Source of the DNA: Terrabacter aerolatus
GTDB taxonomy: Bacteria; Actinomycetota; Actinomycetes; Actinomycetales; Dermatophilaceae
Assembly: GCF_007991735.1 (NCBI RefSeq)
Contig: NZ_BJYX01000006.1
Coordinates: 161,384-225,383, forward strand
Length of the DNA stretch: 64,000 nt
Reading direction: 5' to 3'
Below are positions 1-9,680 of the stretch, one piece after another. Below the pieces are notes generated by a model that did not search any database, had not been told where the DNA came from, and saw nothing but the letters and a program-made list of their open reading frames with translations. How positions within the stretch are numbered: position 1 is the first letter of the stretch; every line of letters begins with the position of its first letter. The position numbers and the translations under genes were made by a program.

Positions 1-354
1 GTGCGAGGCGAGGTGGTTGACGCCGTAGATCGGCTTGCCGAGCGCGAGCGCGAGCGCCTTGGCCGAGGCGACCCCGACGAGCAGGGCACCGGCCAGCCCG
101 GGTCCGGACGTCACCGAGATGGCGTCGAGGTCGCGCAGCTGCACGCCGGCCTCGCGGCAGGCGCGCTCGATGGTCGGCACCATCGCCTCGAGGTGGGCGC
201 GGCTCGCGACCTCGGGCACGACGCCGCCGAAGCGCGCGTGCTCCTCGACGCTGCTCGCGACGGTGTCGACGAGCAGGGTCTGACCGCGGACGATCCCGAC
301 GCCGGTCTCGTCGCAGGACGTCTCGATGCCGAGGACGAGGGGCTCCTCGCTCAT
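1..354 (-). CDS. tsaD: tRNA N6-adenosine threonylcarbamoyltransferase TsaD (N-terminal part, cut by window edge)
   Basis: The first 118 codons are visible, running off the left edge. TsaD transfers the threonylcarbamoyl group to A37 of ANN-decoding tRNAs in the cytoplasm, working with TsaB and TsaE. The N-terminus reads as an ASKHA ATPase ([11 protein letters not shown] near residues 8-18). The first part of the metal-binding motif, NHLASH, lies at about residues 113-118. The ATG overlaps the rimI stop (ATGA), so translation is probably coupled. It is the last visible gene of the long minus-strand operon. The partner genes upstream make the call secure; the C-terminus cannot be assessed. Confidence 0.93.
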   Translation of the reverse strand, partial: MSEEPLVLGIETSCDETGVGIVRGQTLLVDTVASSVEEHARFGGVVPEVASRAHLEAMVPTIERACREAGVQLRDLDAISVTSGPGLAGALLVGVASAKALALALGKPIYGVNHLASH

Positions 355-848
355 GCGTCTCCCTTCGTGACGAGCAGGCGCATGACGAGCGCGTCCACAT
401 CGCCGGGTTGGTAGTAGCGGCGGCGCACCGAGATGACCTCGAAGCCGGCCCGGTCGTAGAGGCGTCGCGCCGCGTCGTTGTCGGCGCGCACCTCGAGGAG
501 CAGCGCCTCGACGCCGTGCGACGTGGCTCGTCGAACGAGCTCGTCGAGCAGCACGCGTCCGGTCCCACGCCCCTGGTGGCCGGGCGCCGTGGCGATGGTC
601 ATGACGTCGGCGACGTCCCCAGAGACGTCGAGGCCGGCATACCCGGCGATCGTCCCGTCGGCGGTCGTCGCGACGACGTAGTCACGGCGGGGCCGGCCGG
701 CGAGCTCGCTCCACCACGTCGCCTCGGCCCACGCGTCGTCGGCGAAGAGCTGCTGCTCGAGCTCGGCGAGGCGCGCGAGGTCGGTCCACTCGAGGTCGCG
801 CAGGACGACCCCCTCGGCCGGGTTCGCCTGCTGCTGCGCCACGGTCAT
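351..848 (-). CDS. rimI: Ribosomal protein S18-alanine N-acetyltransferase RimI
   Basis: A 165-residue GNAT protein. RimI acetylates the N-terminal alanine of ribosomal protein S18. The acetyl-CoA loop QGRGTG is at residues 92-97, and [13 protein letters not shown] in the C-terminal half is the usual GNAT signature. The ATG chosen overlaps the tsaB stop by four bases (ATGA) and gives the normal family length. The open frame extends further upstream, but only across tsaB. The position between tsaB and tsaD is the standard one for rimI, which supports the name over a generic GNAT. One GTATGCCG site lies inside, encoding Tyr-Ala. Confidence 0.92.
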   Translation of the reverse strand: MTVAQQQANPAEGVVLRDLEWTDLARLAELEQQLFADDAWAEATWWSELAGRPRRDYVVATTADGTIAGYAGLDVSGDVADVMTIATAPGHQGRGTGRVLLDELVRRATSHGVEALLLEVRADNDAARRLYDRAGFEVISVRRRYYQPGDVDALVMRLLVTKGDA

Positions 849-1558
849 CCCAACGTCGACTTCGTCGACGGCGGGGCGGGCGCCGCGTCGGGGCGCCGGA
901 GGTAGAGGGGCTCGAGCCCGTCGAACCCGTGGCCCGGCTCGACCCACTGCAGCTGACCCGTCGGTGCCGGAGCGGTCTCTCGCAGTCGTCGGGCCGCGAG
1001 GTCGGCCAGCACTCCCCCGCTGACGTCGAGGGGCGACACCGCGGTGGGCAGGGCGTCGGCGTAGAGCGACGGACCGCGGCCGGCAGCCGGGTAGGCCCGC
1101 AGCTCGGCAGGCAGGTCGGCAGCACGCGCGACCACGGGCTCGCTCACGCGCTCGGCCCGGGTGTCCCCGAGGACGTAGGCGGCGGCATACACCTCCTTGC
1201 GTCGGGCGTCGGTCGCGACGAGGAGGTCGCCGCGACGACCACCGAGCCACGCCTCGTGGGCGACGGCGTCGAGGCTGGTGAGCCCCCGGACGGGCAGTCC
1301 GAGGGCGAAGGCGAAGGTGCGCCCGGTGACGATCCCGACGCGGAGGCCGGTGAAGGGCCCGGGGCCGATGCCCACGACGACGTCCGTGACGTCCCCCGGC
1401 TCGGCGCCCACCGAGGCGAGCGCGGCGCGGATGTTCGGTGCGAGGTGCTCGGCGTGGGCGCGCGCGTCGAGGGTCGTGGACTCCGCGACGACCGAGGCGC
1501 CGTCGTGCAGGCCGACGGTGATGGCGGTCGTGGAGGTGTCGATCGCGAGCAGGAGCAC
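845..1558 (-). CDS. tsaB: tRNA threonylcarbamoyladenosine biosynthesis protein TsaB
   Basis: A 237-residue inactive ASKHA paralogue of TsaD that scaffolds the TsaBDE complex in t6A synthesis. The N-terminus has the typical LLAIDTST (D7-T10), and GIGPGPFTGLRVG in the middle is the family signature. The length is normal. It follows tsaE after a 105-base gap and overlaps rimI. A GTATGCCG copy sits in the gap upstream and another inside the gene. Confidence 0.94.
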   Translation of the reverse strand: MLLLAIDTSTTAITVGLHDGASVVAESTTLDARAHAEHLAPNIRAALASVGAEPGDVTDVVVGIGPGPFTGLRVGIVTGRTFAFALGLPVRGLTSLDAVAHEAWLGGRRGDLLVATDARRKEVYAAAYVLGDTRAERVSEPVVARAADLPAELRAYPAAGRGPSLYADALPTAVSPLDVSGGVLADLAARRLRETAPAPTGQLQWVEPGHGFDGLEPLYLRRPDAAPAPPSTKSTLG

Positions 1559-1663
1559 GTCGGTCAGGCTATCCGAGCGTGCGCGGGCTTCCCGAACCCG
1601 AGGTCGTATGCCGGGTGGAGGCCCGGTCGCAGCCCGTGCCCGCGGCCACGGGGCGAGGCGAGG

Positions 1664-2137
1664 TCAGCCGGCAGAGCCGGACGGGGCGAGCGCGTCGAGG
1701 ACGTCGTCCCAGCGGCCGCCGACCCCGACGAGGTGGGCGGTGCGCACGTCGTCGCCGGTGATGGTCAGCTCGAGTCGGGTCTCGCTCAGCTGCTCGGCGA
1801 GTCCGGCGCCCCACTCGACGATGGTGACGCTGGCGTCGAGGTCGGCGTCGAGGTCGAGGTCGTCGAGCTCGAGCGAGCTGCCGAGGCGGTAGGCGTCGAC
1901 GTGGACGAGCTCAGGGCCGCCGACGAGCGACGGGTGCACCCGGGCGATGACGAAGGTCGGCGACGTGATCGGGCCACGCACCCCGAGCCCCTCGGCGATG
2001 CCCTGGGTCAGCGTGGTCTTGCCCGCCCCGAGGTCGCCGGTGAGGACGAGCACGTCGCCGCCGTGCAGGAGTCCCCCGAGACGGCGGCCGAAGGCCTGGG
2101 TGTCGTCGGCGGTCGCCCACCGCACCGAGCGCTCCAT
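1664..2137 (-). CDS. tsaE: tRNA threonylcarbamoyladenosine biosynthesis ATPase TsaE
   Basis: A 157-residue small P-loop ATPase of the t6A pathway. Walker A (GDLGAGKTT) is at residues 34-42, followed by TSPTF (switch-like) and VHVDAYRL, all diagnostic of TsaE. TsaE drives turnover of the TsaBD complex. It starts 5 bases beyond the stop of the preceding hydrolase gene, so it is probably co-transcribed with it. Confidence 0.94.
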   Translation of the reverse strand: MERSVRWATADDTQAFGRRLGGLLHGGDVLVLTGDLGAGKTTLTQGIAEGLGVRGPITSPTFVIARVHPSLVGGPELVHVDAYRLGSSLELDDLDLDADLDASVTIVEWGAGLAEQLSETRLELTITGDDVRTAHLVGVGGRWDDVLDALAPSGSAG

Positions 2138-2142
2138 GCCGG

Positions 2143-3408
2143 TCAGGCCCCCTTGCTGCGGGTCTGCCTGGTGCGCGGCTGCTTGGCGCGGCGCGAGCGG
2201 GCGAGGGCGGCAGCCTCCTTCTCGAGGCTGCGCTGGCGGCGGTTCTTGGCGACGTCGGTGACGATGCGGCGCACGCGCGGCTGCTTGTCGACCTCGATCT
2301 GCTCGGCGCGGGCCCGGGCGGACTGGTCGACGAGCTGGACGAGGTGGGCGTCCAGCAGGTCCGGGTGCTCGAGCATGATGACGTGCCCGGCGTCGTTGAC
2401 GACGATGTGCTCCGCGCCGGGGATCCCCTCGACGATGAGCTCGCTGTGCGACGGCGGCGTGAGGATGTCGTCGCGGCCGTTGAAGACGAGGACGACGGCG
2501 TGCCGGAACTCGAGCAGCGCGGGCCGCTTGTCGAACCCGTCGAACGTCTGGAGGTAGTCGTTGACGACGTCGAGCGGGGTGCTGAGCAGGATGTCTGCCG
2601 TGTAGCGCACGACCGAGCGCGGCACCGGCGAGGCGAACGAGTTCTGCTCGACCATGAAGTGCTCGATGTCGCGGCCGACCCGGCGGATGCGGGTGAACAG
2701 GTCGGGTCGGTTGCTCAGCGGTCCGAGCACCCCGGGCCCGAGGCGCTCGAGCATGAGCCGGCCGAACGTGGCGACGCGTCCACCGTTGGCGAGCATGATG
2801 CCGCCGGGGCTCGTGGCCACGAAGCCGGCCCCGACGACGCGCTCGACGACGAAGCGGGGCTGCTGCTCGCCCAGGGCGAGCATCGTCATGCCTCCCATCG
2901 AGTGCCCGACGAGCACGATGTCGCCCTCGGGCACCAGCTGCTCGAGGACGGTGTGGAGGTCCTGACCGAGCCGGTCGATGGTGTAGCTGTCCTTCTCACC
3001 GCGCCCCGAGCGGCCGTGACCGCGCTGGTCCCAGCTGACGACGCGGTAGCCGGCCTCCTTGAGGGCCCGGCGCTGGTAGACCCAGCAGCGCAGGCTGAGG
3101 CAGTAGCCGTGGGTCAGCACGACGGTCGGCAGCTCGTCAGGACGGCCGTGGCGGGTCGTGCCGTCAGCCGCCTCGCGGGCCGCCGACGCGGTCGGGATGT
3201 CGATCTCGGCGTGCAGCGGGACGCCGTCGTCGGTGAGCACGACGTGCTCCTCGTCGGGCGTGATGTCGAGCAGCTCCGGGGTCTCGAGGGCCTCCATGGC
3301 GGCGCGGTGCTTGCCGGCCCGGTCGGCGGCGATGCCCGCGGCCACACCGGCCGCGACCCCGAGGGTGGCGGCCGCGATGCCGATGACCGGGTTGCGACGT
3401 GCGCTCAT
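2143..3408 (-). CDS. Membrane-anchored alpha/beta hydrolase
   Basis: 421 residues. An Ala/Gly-rich hydrophobic segment at about residues 7-27 is probably a membrane anchor or uncleaved signal. The hydrolase core shows the nucleophile elbow GHSMGG (Ser170), an Asp in GRDDILTPP and the His in DAGHVIMLEHP, so the catalytic triad is complete. A basic Arg/Lys-rich tail of about 50 residues follows the core. The ATG overlaps the alr stop (ATGA). The substrate is unknown. Proteins of this type are common between alr and tsaE in actinobacteria, which may only reflect conserved order. Confidence 0.85.
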   Translation of the reverse strand: MSARRNPVIGIAAATLGVAAGVAAGIAADRAGKHRAAMEALETPELLDITPDEEHVVLTDDGVPLHAEIDIPTASAAREAADGTTRHGRPDELPTVVLTHGYCLSLRCWVYQRRALKEAGYRVVSWDQRGHGRSGRGEKDSYTIDRLGQDLHTVLEQLVPEGDIVLVGHSMGGMTMLALGEQQPRFVVERVVGAGFVATSPGGIMLANGGRVATFGRLMLERLGPGVLGPLSNRPDLFTRIRRVGRDIEHFMVEQNSFASPVPRSVVRYTADILLSTPLDVVNDYLQTFDGFDKRPALLEFRHAVVLVFNGRDDILTPPSHSELIVEGIPGAEHIVVNDAGHVIMLEHPDLLDAHLVQLVDQSARARAEQIEVDKQPRVRRIVTDVAKNRRQRSLEKEAAALARSRRAKQPRTRQTRSKGA

Positions 3409-4598
3409 GCGTCGCCTCCGGCCGCACCCACGTAGAGCCTCGGGACCCGCGCCCCGAGCCGGGTGACGATCTCGTAGCTGATGGTGCCGGTCGCGTCGGC
3501 CCACTCCTGGGCGGTGGGCTCACCGGGCGCGCCCCCGAAGAGGGTGACGACGTCACCGGCCCGGGCCTGCGAGGCCGGTCCGAGGTCGACGACGAACTGG
3601 TCCATGCAGACCCGGCCCGCGATCGTCGTGCGACGCCCCTCGACGAGGACGGGTCCGACGTTGGTCGCGTTGCGCGGCACGCCGTCGGCGTAGCCGGCCG
3701 GCACGAGCCCGACGACGGTGTCGACGTCGGGCACGTAGGCATGGCCGTAGCTGACGCCCTGCCCCGCGGGCAGCGCCTTGACGAGCGCGAGCCGCGCCCG
3801 CAGCGTCATGACGGGCCGCAGCCCGAAGTCGTCGTCGACCTGCGGCACCGGTGTCAGGCCGTACATCGCGATACCCGGTCGCACGAGGTCGGCGTGCGCC
3901 GACGGGTGCACGAGCGTCGCCGCCGAGTTGGCGAGATGGCGCACCTCCGGGCGCAGGCCGGCCCGCTCGGCCTCGGTGACGGCCTCGAAGAAGCGCTCCT
4001 GCTGGGCGAGCACCGTGGGGTGCTCGGGCGAGTCGGCGTGGGCGAAGTGGGTCCAGATGCCGACGACGGCGACCGAGCCCCGGGACTCGAGGCGCCGCGC
4101 GTGCTCGACGAGCGTCGTCCAGTCGGCGCCGTAGGCACCACCACGGCCCAGTCCCGTGTCGACCTTGAGGTGCACGCGGGCGGTGCGGCCCAGCTCCGAG
4201 GCCGCAGCGGCGATCTCGTCGAGCACCCACGGGGCCGAGGCGGAGAGGTCGATGTCGCGGGCGACGGCGCCGGCGAAGTCCGCGCCGGGCACGCTGAGCC
4301 AGGTCAGCAGCCGCGTCGTGAGGCCCGCGTCGCGCAGCGCGAACGCCTCGGCGAACTGGGCGACGCCCAGCCACGTGGCGCCGCCCCGCACCGCGGCGCG
4401 GGCGACCGGCAGGAGGCCGTGACCGTAGGCGTCGGCCTTGACGACGGCCATGAACTCGGACGCCCGTGCGAGGGCCCGCAGCGTGCGGACGTTGGCCTCG
4501 AGCGCCGCGAGGTCGATCTCGGCCCACACGGTCAGGCCGTGGGTCTCCGGGATGGGCGTCGCGGTCCGTTCGGCGTCGGAGGCGTCGATCTGGCTCAT
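3405..4598 (-). CDS. alr: Alanine racemase
   Basis: 397 residues. It is a PLP enzyme interconverting L- and D-alanine for peptidoglycan. The PLP lysine is K54 in VVKADAYGHG. The second catalytic Tyr is in the VSYGHAY segment of the C-terminal beta-barrel, and RVCMDQ is the conserved late motif. The length is slightly above the family norm because of a short N-terminal extension. It lies downstream of nnr and upstream of the hydrolase in the cell-wall part of the operon. Confidence 0.95.
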   Translation of the reverse strand: MSQIDASDAERTATPIPETHGLTVWAEIDLAALEANVRTLRALARASEFMAVVKADAYGHGLLPVARAAVRGGATWLGVAQFAEAFALRDAGLTTRLLTWLSVPGADFAGAVARDIDLSASAPWVLDEIAAAASELGRTARVHLKVDTGLGRGGAYGADWTTLVEHARRLESRGSVAVVGIWTHFAHADSPEHPTVLAQQERFFEAVTEAERAGLRPEVRHLANSAATLVHPSAHADLVRPGIAMYGLTPVPQVDDDFGLRPVMTLRARLALVKALPAGQGVSYGHAYVPDVDTVVGLVPAGYADGVPRNATNVGPVLVEGRRTTIAGRVCMDQFVVDLGPASQARAGDVVTLFGGAPGEPTAQEWADATGTISYEIVTRLGARVPRLYVGAAGGDA

Positions 4599-4694
4599 GC
4601 GTGAAGTCTCGCAGGTCGTCGGGATGGTCCGGGTCGGGGTCGGCGCGGGCGGGCGGTGGGGTCCGTCGCGAGCCGGTCAGCCAGGTCAGCCGGG

Positions 4695-6296
4695 TCAGCC
4701 GGGGGCCGACCGTCCCCGGGCCAGCAGGTCACGCACGGTCGGACGGATGCCGTGGGCCACCGCGAGCGCCCGCAGCGGGCCGCCGCCGGACACCCGGTCA
4801 GCGGTGACGCCGTGCACGAGGGCACCGAGCGAGGCCGCGTCGTGCGGGGTCAGTCCTGCCGCGAGGAGAGCGCCGATGACGCCGGAGAGCACGTCTCCGG
4901 CTCCCGCCGTGGCGAGCCACGGCGGGGCGTCGGCCTGGGAGCGCACCGGCTCGCCGTCGGTGACGACGAGTGTCGTGGCGCCCTTGAGCAGCACGGTGGC
5001 GCCGGTCAGCGCGACGAGACGTCGGGCGTGCCCGAGCGGGTCGCCCTTGACGTCGTCGGCAGTGACCTCGTGCCGGTCGCCCTCGTCGCCGTCGGCGGGA
5101 CCGGTGACGGGACGTCGGCCGCGGCTCTCGCCTGCAGAGGTCACGGGAGCGCCGTGGTTCCCGTCAGCCGTACCGGCGGACCGGGTCTCGAGACGGTTCA
5201 GGAGTCGCGCGAGCTCCCCGGCGTGCGGCGTCAGGACGGTCGGGGCGGTTCGCCGACCCTCGACGAGCGCGAGTCCACCGGCGTCGACGACGACGGGCAG
5301 GTCGCTCGCGAGGGCCGCCCGTGCGGCCTCGAGCTGGGCTCGGGAACGCTCGTCGTCGGCCTCGGTGTCGAGCCCCGGTCCGACGGCCCAGGCCTGCACT
5401 CGGCCGTCGCCCACGACCGCCTCGGGCACCGCCTGGTGCACGAGACCGACGGGCGTGGGGGTGCCGACGTAGCGGAGCATCCCGACGCCGGCCTCGGCGG
5501 CCGAGGTCGTGCAGAGCACCGCGGCGCCCGGGTAGGCCTCGCTGCCGGCCACGACACCGAGGACGCCACGGGAGTACTTGTCGTCACCGCTGCCGGGGAC
5601 CGGCCACAGGTCGACGACGTCGTCCCAGGTCAGCCGCTCGACGGCGGCCGGTGCCTCGGCCAGGTCGACGCCGATGTCGACGACGGTGAGCCGGCCCGTG
5701 GCCGCCTCGCCCGCCGGGAGCAGGTGGACCGGCTTCGGTGTGCCGAACGTGACGGTCTCGTCGGCCCACACGGCGTCGTCCTCGCCCTCCTCGCCGGCGG
5801 GGTCGAGCCCGCTCGCGAGGTCGACGGCGATGACCCAGGCGTCGTCGTCGACGGCGTCGACGAGTCGGGCGGCCTCGGGTCGCAGACCCGGACGGCCCCC
5901 GATGCCGACGATGCCGTCGAGGACGAGGTCGGCCTCGGCGACGACGTCGGCCGCAGCAGCGGCGCCGTCGGCGGCCACGTGGACCATGACCCCGGCCACC
6001 TCGGCGCTCTCGAGGCCCCCGACGTGCACCCCGGACCGCCCGGAGGGCGGCACGAGCACCACGGCGCAGGCGAAGCCCGTCTCGGCGAGGTGGGCGACGG
6101 CATACAACGTGTCGCCGCCGTTGTCGCCGGCCCCGACGAGCCCGACGACGGTCGTGCCCTCGGTGTCGGCGAGGCGGGCCGCGGCCACCTCGGCGAGGCC
6201 GAGCGCGGCGCGGGACATGAGCTCGCCCTCGGGCAGCTGCGCCATGGCGGCAGCCTCGGCGGCCCTGACGGTCTCGACGGAGTGCGCGCGGATCAT
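4695..6296 (-). CDS. nnr: Bifunctional NAD(P)H-hydrate epimerase / ADP-dependent NAD(P)H-hydrate dehydratase
   Basis: 533 residues; a fusion of the NnrE epimerase (about residues 1-220) with the NnrD dehydratase (about 225-533). Together they repair damaged NAD(P)HX. GAGDNGGDTL at about residues 55-64 is the epimerase nucleotide loop. The C-terminal half has a ribokinase-like fold with TPHAGELARL and TAGAGDVLSG. An insert of about 45 residues after the TPHAGE segment is rich in Gly, Arg and Asp and looks like a disordered loop. The start codon overlaps the acpS stop by one base (TGATG). A 96-base gap with short GTCAGCC(G) repeats separates it from alr. Confidence 0.93.
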   Translation of the reverse strand: MIRAHSVETVRAAEAAAMAQLPEGELMSRAALGLAEVAAARLADTEGTTVVGLVGAGDNGGDTLYAVAHLAETGFACAVVLVPPSGRSGVHVGGLESAEVAGVMVHVAADGAAAAADVVAEADLVLDGIVGIGGRPGLRPEAARLVDAVDDDAWVIAVDLASGLDPAGEEGEDDAVWADETVTFGTPKPVHLLPAGEAATGRLTVVDIGVDLAEAPAAVERLTWDDVVDLWPVPGSGDDKYSRGVLGVVAGSEAYPGAAVLCTTSAAEAGVGMLRYVGTPTPVGLVHQAVPEAVVGDGRVQAWAVGPGLDTEADDERSRAQLEAARAALASDLPVVVDAGGLALVEGRRTAPTVLTPHAGELARLLNRLETRSAGTADGNHGAPVTSAGESRGRRPVTGPADGDEGDRHEVTADDVKGDPLGHARRLVALTGATVLLKGATTLVVTDGEPVRSQADAPPWLATAGAGDVLSGVIGALLAAGLTPHDAASLGALVHGVTADRVSGGGPLRALAVAHGIRPTVRDLLARGRSAPG

Positions 6297-6646
6297 CAGC
6301 CCTCCGCGATGACGACGGCCGACGCGACACCCGCGTCGTGGGACAGGGAGACGTGGAAGGAGTCGACGCCGAGGTCGTCGGCCCGCGCCTGCACGGTGCC
6401 GCCGATCTCGAGCGACGGGCGCCCGTCCTCGCCGGTCACGACGCGCGCGTCGGTCCAGTGCAGGCCGACCGGGGCACCGAGGGACTTGGCGAGCGCCTCC
6501 TTGGCGGCGAAGCGGGCCGCGAGCGAGGCGACGCCGAGGTGGCGCTCCTCGACCGTGAAGAGGCGCTCGCGCAGCGCGGGAGTGCGCTCGAGGGTGGCCT
6601 CGAAACGCGCGATGTCCACGACGTCGATCCCGACCCCGACGATCAC
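6296..6646 (-). CDS. acpS: Holo-[acyl-carrier-protein] synthase
   Basis: 116 residues with a GTG start. It transfers 4'-phosphopantetheine from CoA to acyl carrier protein. GIDVVDI at the N-terminus carries the Mg-binding Asp8, and [14 protein letters not shown] carries the second acidic residue and the conserved KEA motif. The length is normal for AcpS. It begins one base after the glmS stop and overlaps nnr, so it sits in the middle of a translationally coupled run. Confidence 0.94.
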   Translation of the reverse strand: MIVGVGIDVVDIARFEATLERTPALRERLFTVEERHLGVASLAARFAAKEALAKSLGAPVGLHWTDARVVTGEDGRPSLEIGGTVQARADDLGVDSFHVSLSHDAGVASAVVIAEG

Positions 6647-6647
6647 G

Positions 6648-8507
6648 TCACTCGACCGTGACCGACTTGGCGAGGTTGCGCGGCTGGTCGACGTCGAGGC
6701 CCTTGGCGGTCGACAGCCAGAGGGCGAAGACCTGCAACGGCACGACCGTCAGCAGCGGCGCGAGCAGCGGCGACGTCGCGGGCACCCGGATGACCTCGTC
6801 GGCGAACGGCACGACGGCCTCGTCGCCCTCCTCGGCGATGACGAGGGTGCGGGCGCCGCGGGCGCGGATCTCCTGGATGTTGCTGACGACCTTGCCGTGC
6901 AGGCCGTGCTCGCTCGTCGGCGACGGCACGACGACGAAGACCGGCTGACCGGGCTCGATGAGCGCGATGGGGCCGTGCTTGAGCTCACCCGCCGCGAAGC
7001 CCTCGGCGTGGATGTAGGCGAGCTCCTTGAGCTTGAGCGCGCCCTCCATGGCGATCGGGTAACCGACGTGGCGGCCGAGGAAGAGCACCGAGCGGGTGTC
7101 GGCCATGAACCCCGCGATCTCCTTGACGCGGCCCATCTGGCCGAGGAGGGTCTCGATCTTGGCCGGGACGCCGCTCAGCTCCTTCATGACCGACTGCGCG
7201 TCGTCGGCGTAGGACCCGCCGCGCAGCTGGGCGAGGTAGAGGCCGAGGACGTAGCAGGCCGTGATCTGGGCGAGGAACGCCTTCGTCGACGCGACGGCGA
7301 TCTCGGGGCCGGCGTGCGTGTAGAGCACGGCGTCGGACTCGCGCGGGATCGTCGAGCCGTGCGTGTTGCACACCGACACGGTGATCGCGCCGAGATGGCG
7401 GGCGTGCTTGACGGCCATGAGGGTGTCCATCGTCTCGCCCGACTGGCTGATCGAGACGACGAGGGTGCGCTCGTTGACGATGGGGTCGCAGTAGCGGAAC
7501 TCGTGGGCCAGGGCGACCTCGACGGGGATCCTCGTCCAGTGCTCGATGGCGTACTTCGCGACCATGCCGGCATACGCGGCCGTGCCGCAGGCGACGATGG
7601 TGATGCGGTCGACGGCCTTGAGCTGCTCCTCCGAGATGCTCATCTCGTCGAGCACGAGGCGACCGTCGGCATCGGTGCGGCCGAGGAGGGTGTCGGCGAC
7701 GGCGTGCGGCTGGTCGTGGATCTCCTTCTCCATGAACGTCGCGTAGCCGCCCTTCTCGGCGGCGGCGGCGTCCCACGTGACCTCGTAGGCCTTGCCCTCC
7801 GCGGGCGTGCCGTCGAAGTTGATGACGGACGCGCCGTCGGGCGTGATCGTGACGATCTGGTCCTGGGCGAGCTCGAGGGCGTGGCGGGTGTGGCCGATGA
7901 AGGCGGCGACGTCCGAGCCGAGGTAGTTGGCGTCGTCGCCGAGGCCGACGACGAGGGGGCTGTTGCGACGGGCGCCGACGACGACACCGGGCTGGTCGGC
8001 GTGGATCGCGAGGAGCGTGAAGGCGCCCTCGAGGTCGGCGACGACGGCGCGCATGGCGACGGTCAGGTCGTGCTCGCGGTCGTAGGCCGCGGCGACGAGG
8101 TGCGCGACGACCTCGGTGTCGGTCTCGCTCGTGAACTCGACACCGTCGGCCAGCAGGCCCTGCTTGAGGGCGTGGAAGTTCTCGATGATGCCGTTGTGGA
8201 TCAGGGCGAGCTTGCCGTCCCTGCCGCCGCGGTGCGGGTGGGCGTTCTGGTCGGTCGGTCCGCCGTGCGTGGCCCAGCGGGTGTGGCCGATGCCCGTCGT
8301 CGACGGCGGCAGCGGGCTCGTCTCGAGCTCGGCCACGAGGTTGGCGAGCTTGCCGGACTTCTTGCGGGTCTCGACGTGGTCACCGTCGAGGAGCGCCACG
8401 CCGGCCGAGTCGTAGCCGCGGTACTCCAGGCGGGCCAGGCCCTCCATGACGACGTCGAGAGCCGTCCCGTCGTCCGACCGCCCCACGTAACCCACGATTC
8501 CACACAT
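6648..8507 (-). CDS. glmS: Glutamine-fructose-6-phosphate aminotransferase (isomerizing)
   Basis: 619 residues. It makes glucosamine-6-phosphate, the first step to UDP-GlcNAc. The chosen ATG gives MCGIVGYVG, so Cys2 becomes the N-terminal nucleophile of the glutaminase domain (residues 2 to about 240). Longer in-frame starts upstream would bury this Cys and are rejected. Two SIS domains follow ([25 protein letters not shown] near the end). It is the first gene of the minus-strand operon and divergent from coaA, with 71 bases between the start codons. Confidence 0.96.
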   Translation of the reverse strand: MCGIVGYVGRSDDGTALDVVMEGLARLEYRGYDSAGVALLDGDHVETRKKSGKLANLVAELETSPLPPSTTGIGHTRWATHGGPTDQNAHPHRGGRDGKLALIHNGIIENFHALKQGLLADGVEFTSETDTEVVAHLVAAAYDREHDLTVAMRAVVADLEGAFTLLAIHADQPGVVVGARRNSPLVVGLGDDANYLGSDVAAFIGHTRHALELAQDQIVTITPDGASVINFDGTPAEGKAYEVTWDAAAAEKGGYATFMEKEIHDQPHAVADTLLGRTDADGRLVLDEMSISEEQLKAVDRITIVACGTAAYAGMVAKYAIEHWTRIPVEVALAHEFRYCDPIVNERTLVVSISQSGETMDTLMAVKHARHLGAITVSVCNTHGSTIPRESDAVLYTHAGPEIAVASTKAFLAQITACYVLGLYLAQLRGGSYADDAQSVMKELSGVPAKIETLLGQMGRVKEIAGFMADTRSVLFLGRHVGYPIAMEGALKLKELAYIHAEGFAAGELKHGPIALIEPGQPVFVVVPSPTSEHGLHGKVVSNIQEIRARGARTLVIAEEGDEAVVPFADEVIRVPATSPLLAPLLTVVPLQVFALWLSTAKGLDVDQPRNLAKSVTVE

Positions 8508-8578
8508 GAGAACCAGCCTAGGGGAACCCGGGAGGGGCCAACGCCACCCGGGGCCGGGGTGTCCGCAAGAATGTCCCC

Positions 8579-9574
8579 GTGTCGCAGCCATCCAGCGGTA
8601 TCGACGGGAACGGCGGGGGCACCGCCGCGAACGGGACCGTCATCCCGTCGCCCTACGTCGAGTTCGACCGGGCCGCGTGGTCCCGGTTGCGCGAGAACCA
8701 CCCGCTCAACCTCGACGACGCCGACCTCGCGCGGCTGCGCGGCCTCGGCGACCGCGTCGACCTCAACGAGGTCGAGGAGGTCTACCTCCCCCTCTCGCGC
8801 CTGCTCAACTTCTACGTCGGGGCGACCCGCCAGCTGCACCAGGTGACGAGCGACTTCCTCGGCGAGCGGCCGGCCAAGACGCCCTTCGTCATCGGGGTGG
8901 CCGGGTCCGTGGCCGTCGGCAAGTCCACGACCGCCCGCATCCTGCGCGAGATGCTCGCCCGCTGGCCCGACACCCCGCGCGTCGCCCTCGTCACGACCGA
9001 CGGCTTCCTGCTGCCCAACGCCGAGCTCGAGGAGCGGGGACTCCTGCAGCGCAAGGGATTCCCGGAGTCCTACGACCGGCGGGCCCTGCTCCGCTTCGTC
9101 GCCGAGATCAAGTCCGGCCGGGCCGAGGTCACGGCGCCCGTCTACTCGCACCTGACCTACGACATCGTGCCCGGCGAGCGCATCGTCGTGCGCCAGCCCG
9201 ACGTGCTCATCGTCGAGGGTCTCAACGTGCTGCAGGCGCCCCAGGTGCATCCCGTGCGCGGCACCGGCCTCGCGGTCAGCGACTTCTTCGACTTCTCCGT
9301 CTACGTCGACGCGTGGGTCGACGACGTGCGCAAGTGGTACGTCGAGCGTTTCCTGCGGCTGCGCGAGACGGCGTTCTCCGACCCCGACTCCTACTTCCAC
9401 CGCTACGCCGTGCTCTCCGACGAGGAGGCCGTGGCGACCGCCAACCGGATCTGGCGCGAGATCAACGGGCCGAACCTCGTCGAGAACATCCTGCCGACGC
9501 GCTCGCGCGCGAGCCTCGTGCTGTCCAAGGGCGACAACCACGAGGTGCGACGGGTGCGCCTGCGCAAGATCTGA
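8579..9574 (+). CDS. coaA: Type I pantothenate kinase
   Basis: 331 residues, GTG start. It phosphorylates pantothenate, the first step of CoA synthesis. The Walker A segment [12 protein letters not shown] is at residues 106-117, and SRLLNFYVG and VEGLNVLQ are typical of the bacterial CoaA family. An AAGAAT-like -10 box lies only a few bases before the GTG, so the transcript may be leaderless. It is divergent from glmS and convergent with the lysozyme-like gene. Confidence 0.95.
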   Translation: MSQPSSGIDGNGGGTAANGTVIPSPYVEFDRAAWSRLRENHPLNLDDADLARLRGLGDRVDLNEVEEVYLPLSRLLNFYVGATRQLHQVTSDFLGERPAKTPFVIGVAGSVAVGKSTTARILREMLARWPDTPRVALVTTDGFLLPNAELEERGLLQRKGFPESYDRRALLRFVAEIKSGRAEVTAPVYSHLTYDIVPGERIVVRQPDVLIVEGLNVLQAPQVHPVRGTGLAVSDFFDFSVYVDAWVDDVRKWYVERFLRLRETAFSDPDSYFHRYAVLSDEEAVATANRIWREINGPNLVENILPTRSRASLVLSKGDNHEVRRVRLRKI

Positions 9575-9621
9575 GCGCCTGCCGGGCAGTCAGCGCCGCC
9601 CGCGGAGCGCGTCCGAGAGCA

Positions 9622-9669
9622 CGTATGCCGTGTGGCGGGCTCCCGGGGGAGCTCGCCACACGGCATACG
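9622..9669. terminator. 48-nt near-perfect hairpin made of two GTATGCCG copies between convergent genes
   Basis: A 16-base arm (CGTATGCCGTGTGGCG, 9622-9637) is exactly complementary to 9654-9669. Between them GCTCCC and GGGAGC extend the stem, leaving a tiny G-rich loop. It lies between the ends of coaA and the lysozyme-like gene and could terminate both. There is no T-tract. The arms are the long form of the octamer repeated over the whole window, so the element may be repeat-derived, in the way paired uptake sequences act as terminators in other bacteria. Confidence 0.8.
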
Positions 9670-9680
9670 CGAAGGTCAGG

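Noticed and set aside
929..2557. Long plus-strand open frame (542 codons) opposite tsaB-tsaE
   Set aside because: It is an antisense shadow of high-GC genes. It lacks a ribosome-binding site and its composition (Gly/Arg/Asp/Val) is that of reverse-complemented coding DNA.
5100..5200. Separate small gene in the middle of nnr
   Set aside because: The low-complexity stretch is in frame with both flanking domains and reads as an insert loop.
4656..8846. 1396-codon plus-strand open frame across nnr, acpS and glmS
   Set aside because: Every part is opposite a gene with clear catalytic motifs; the frame is open only because of GC bias at third positions.
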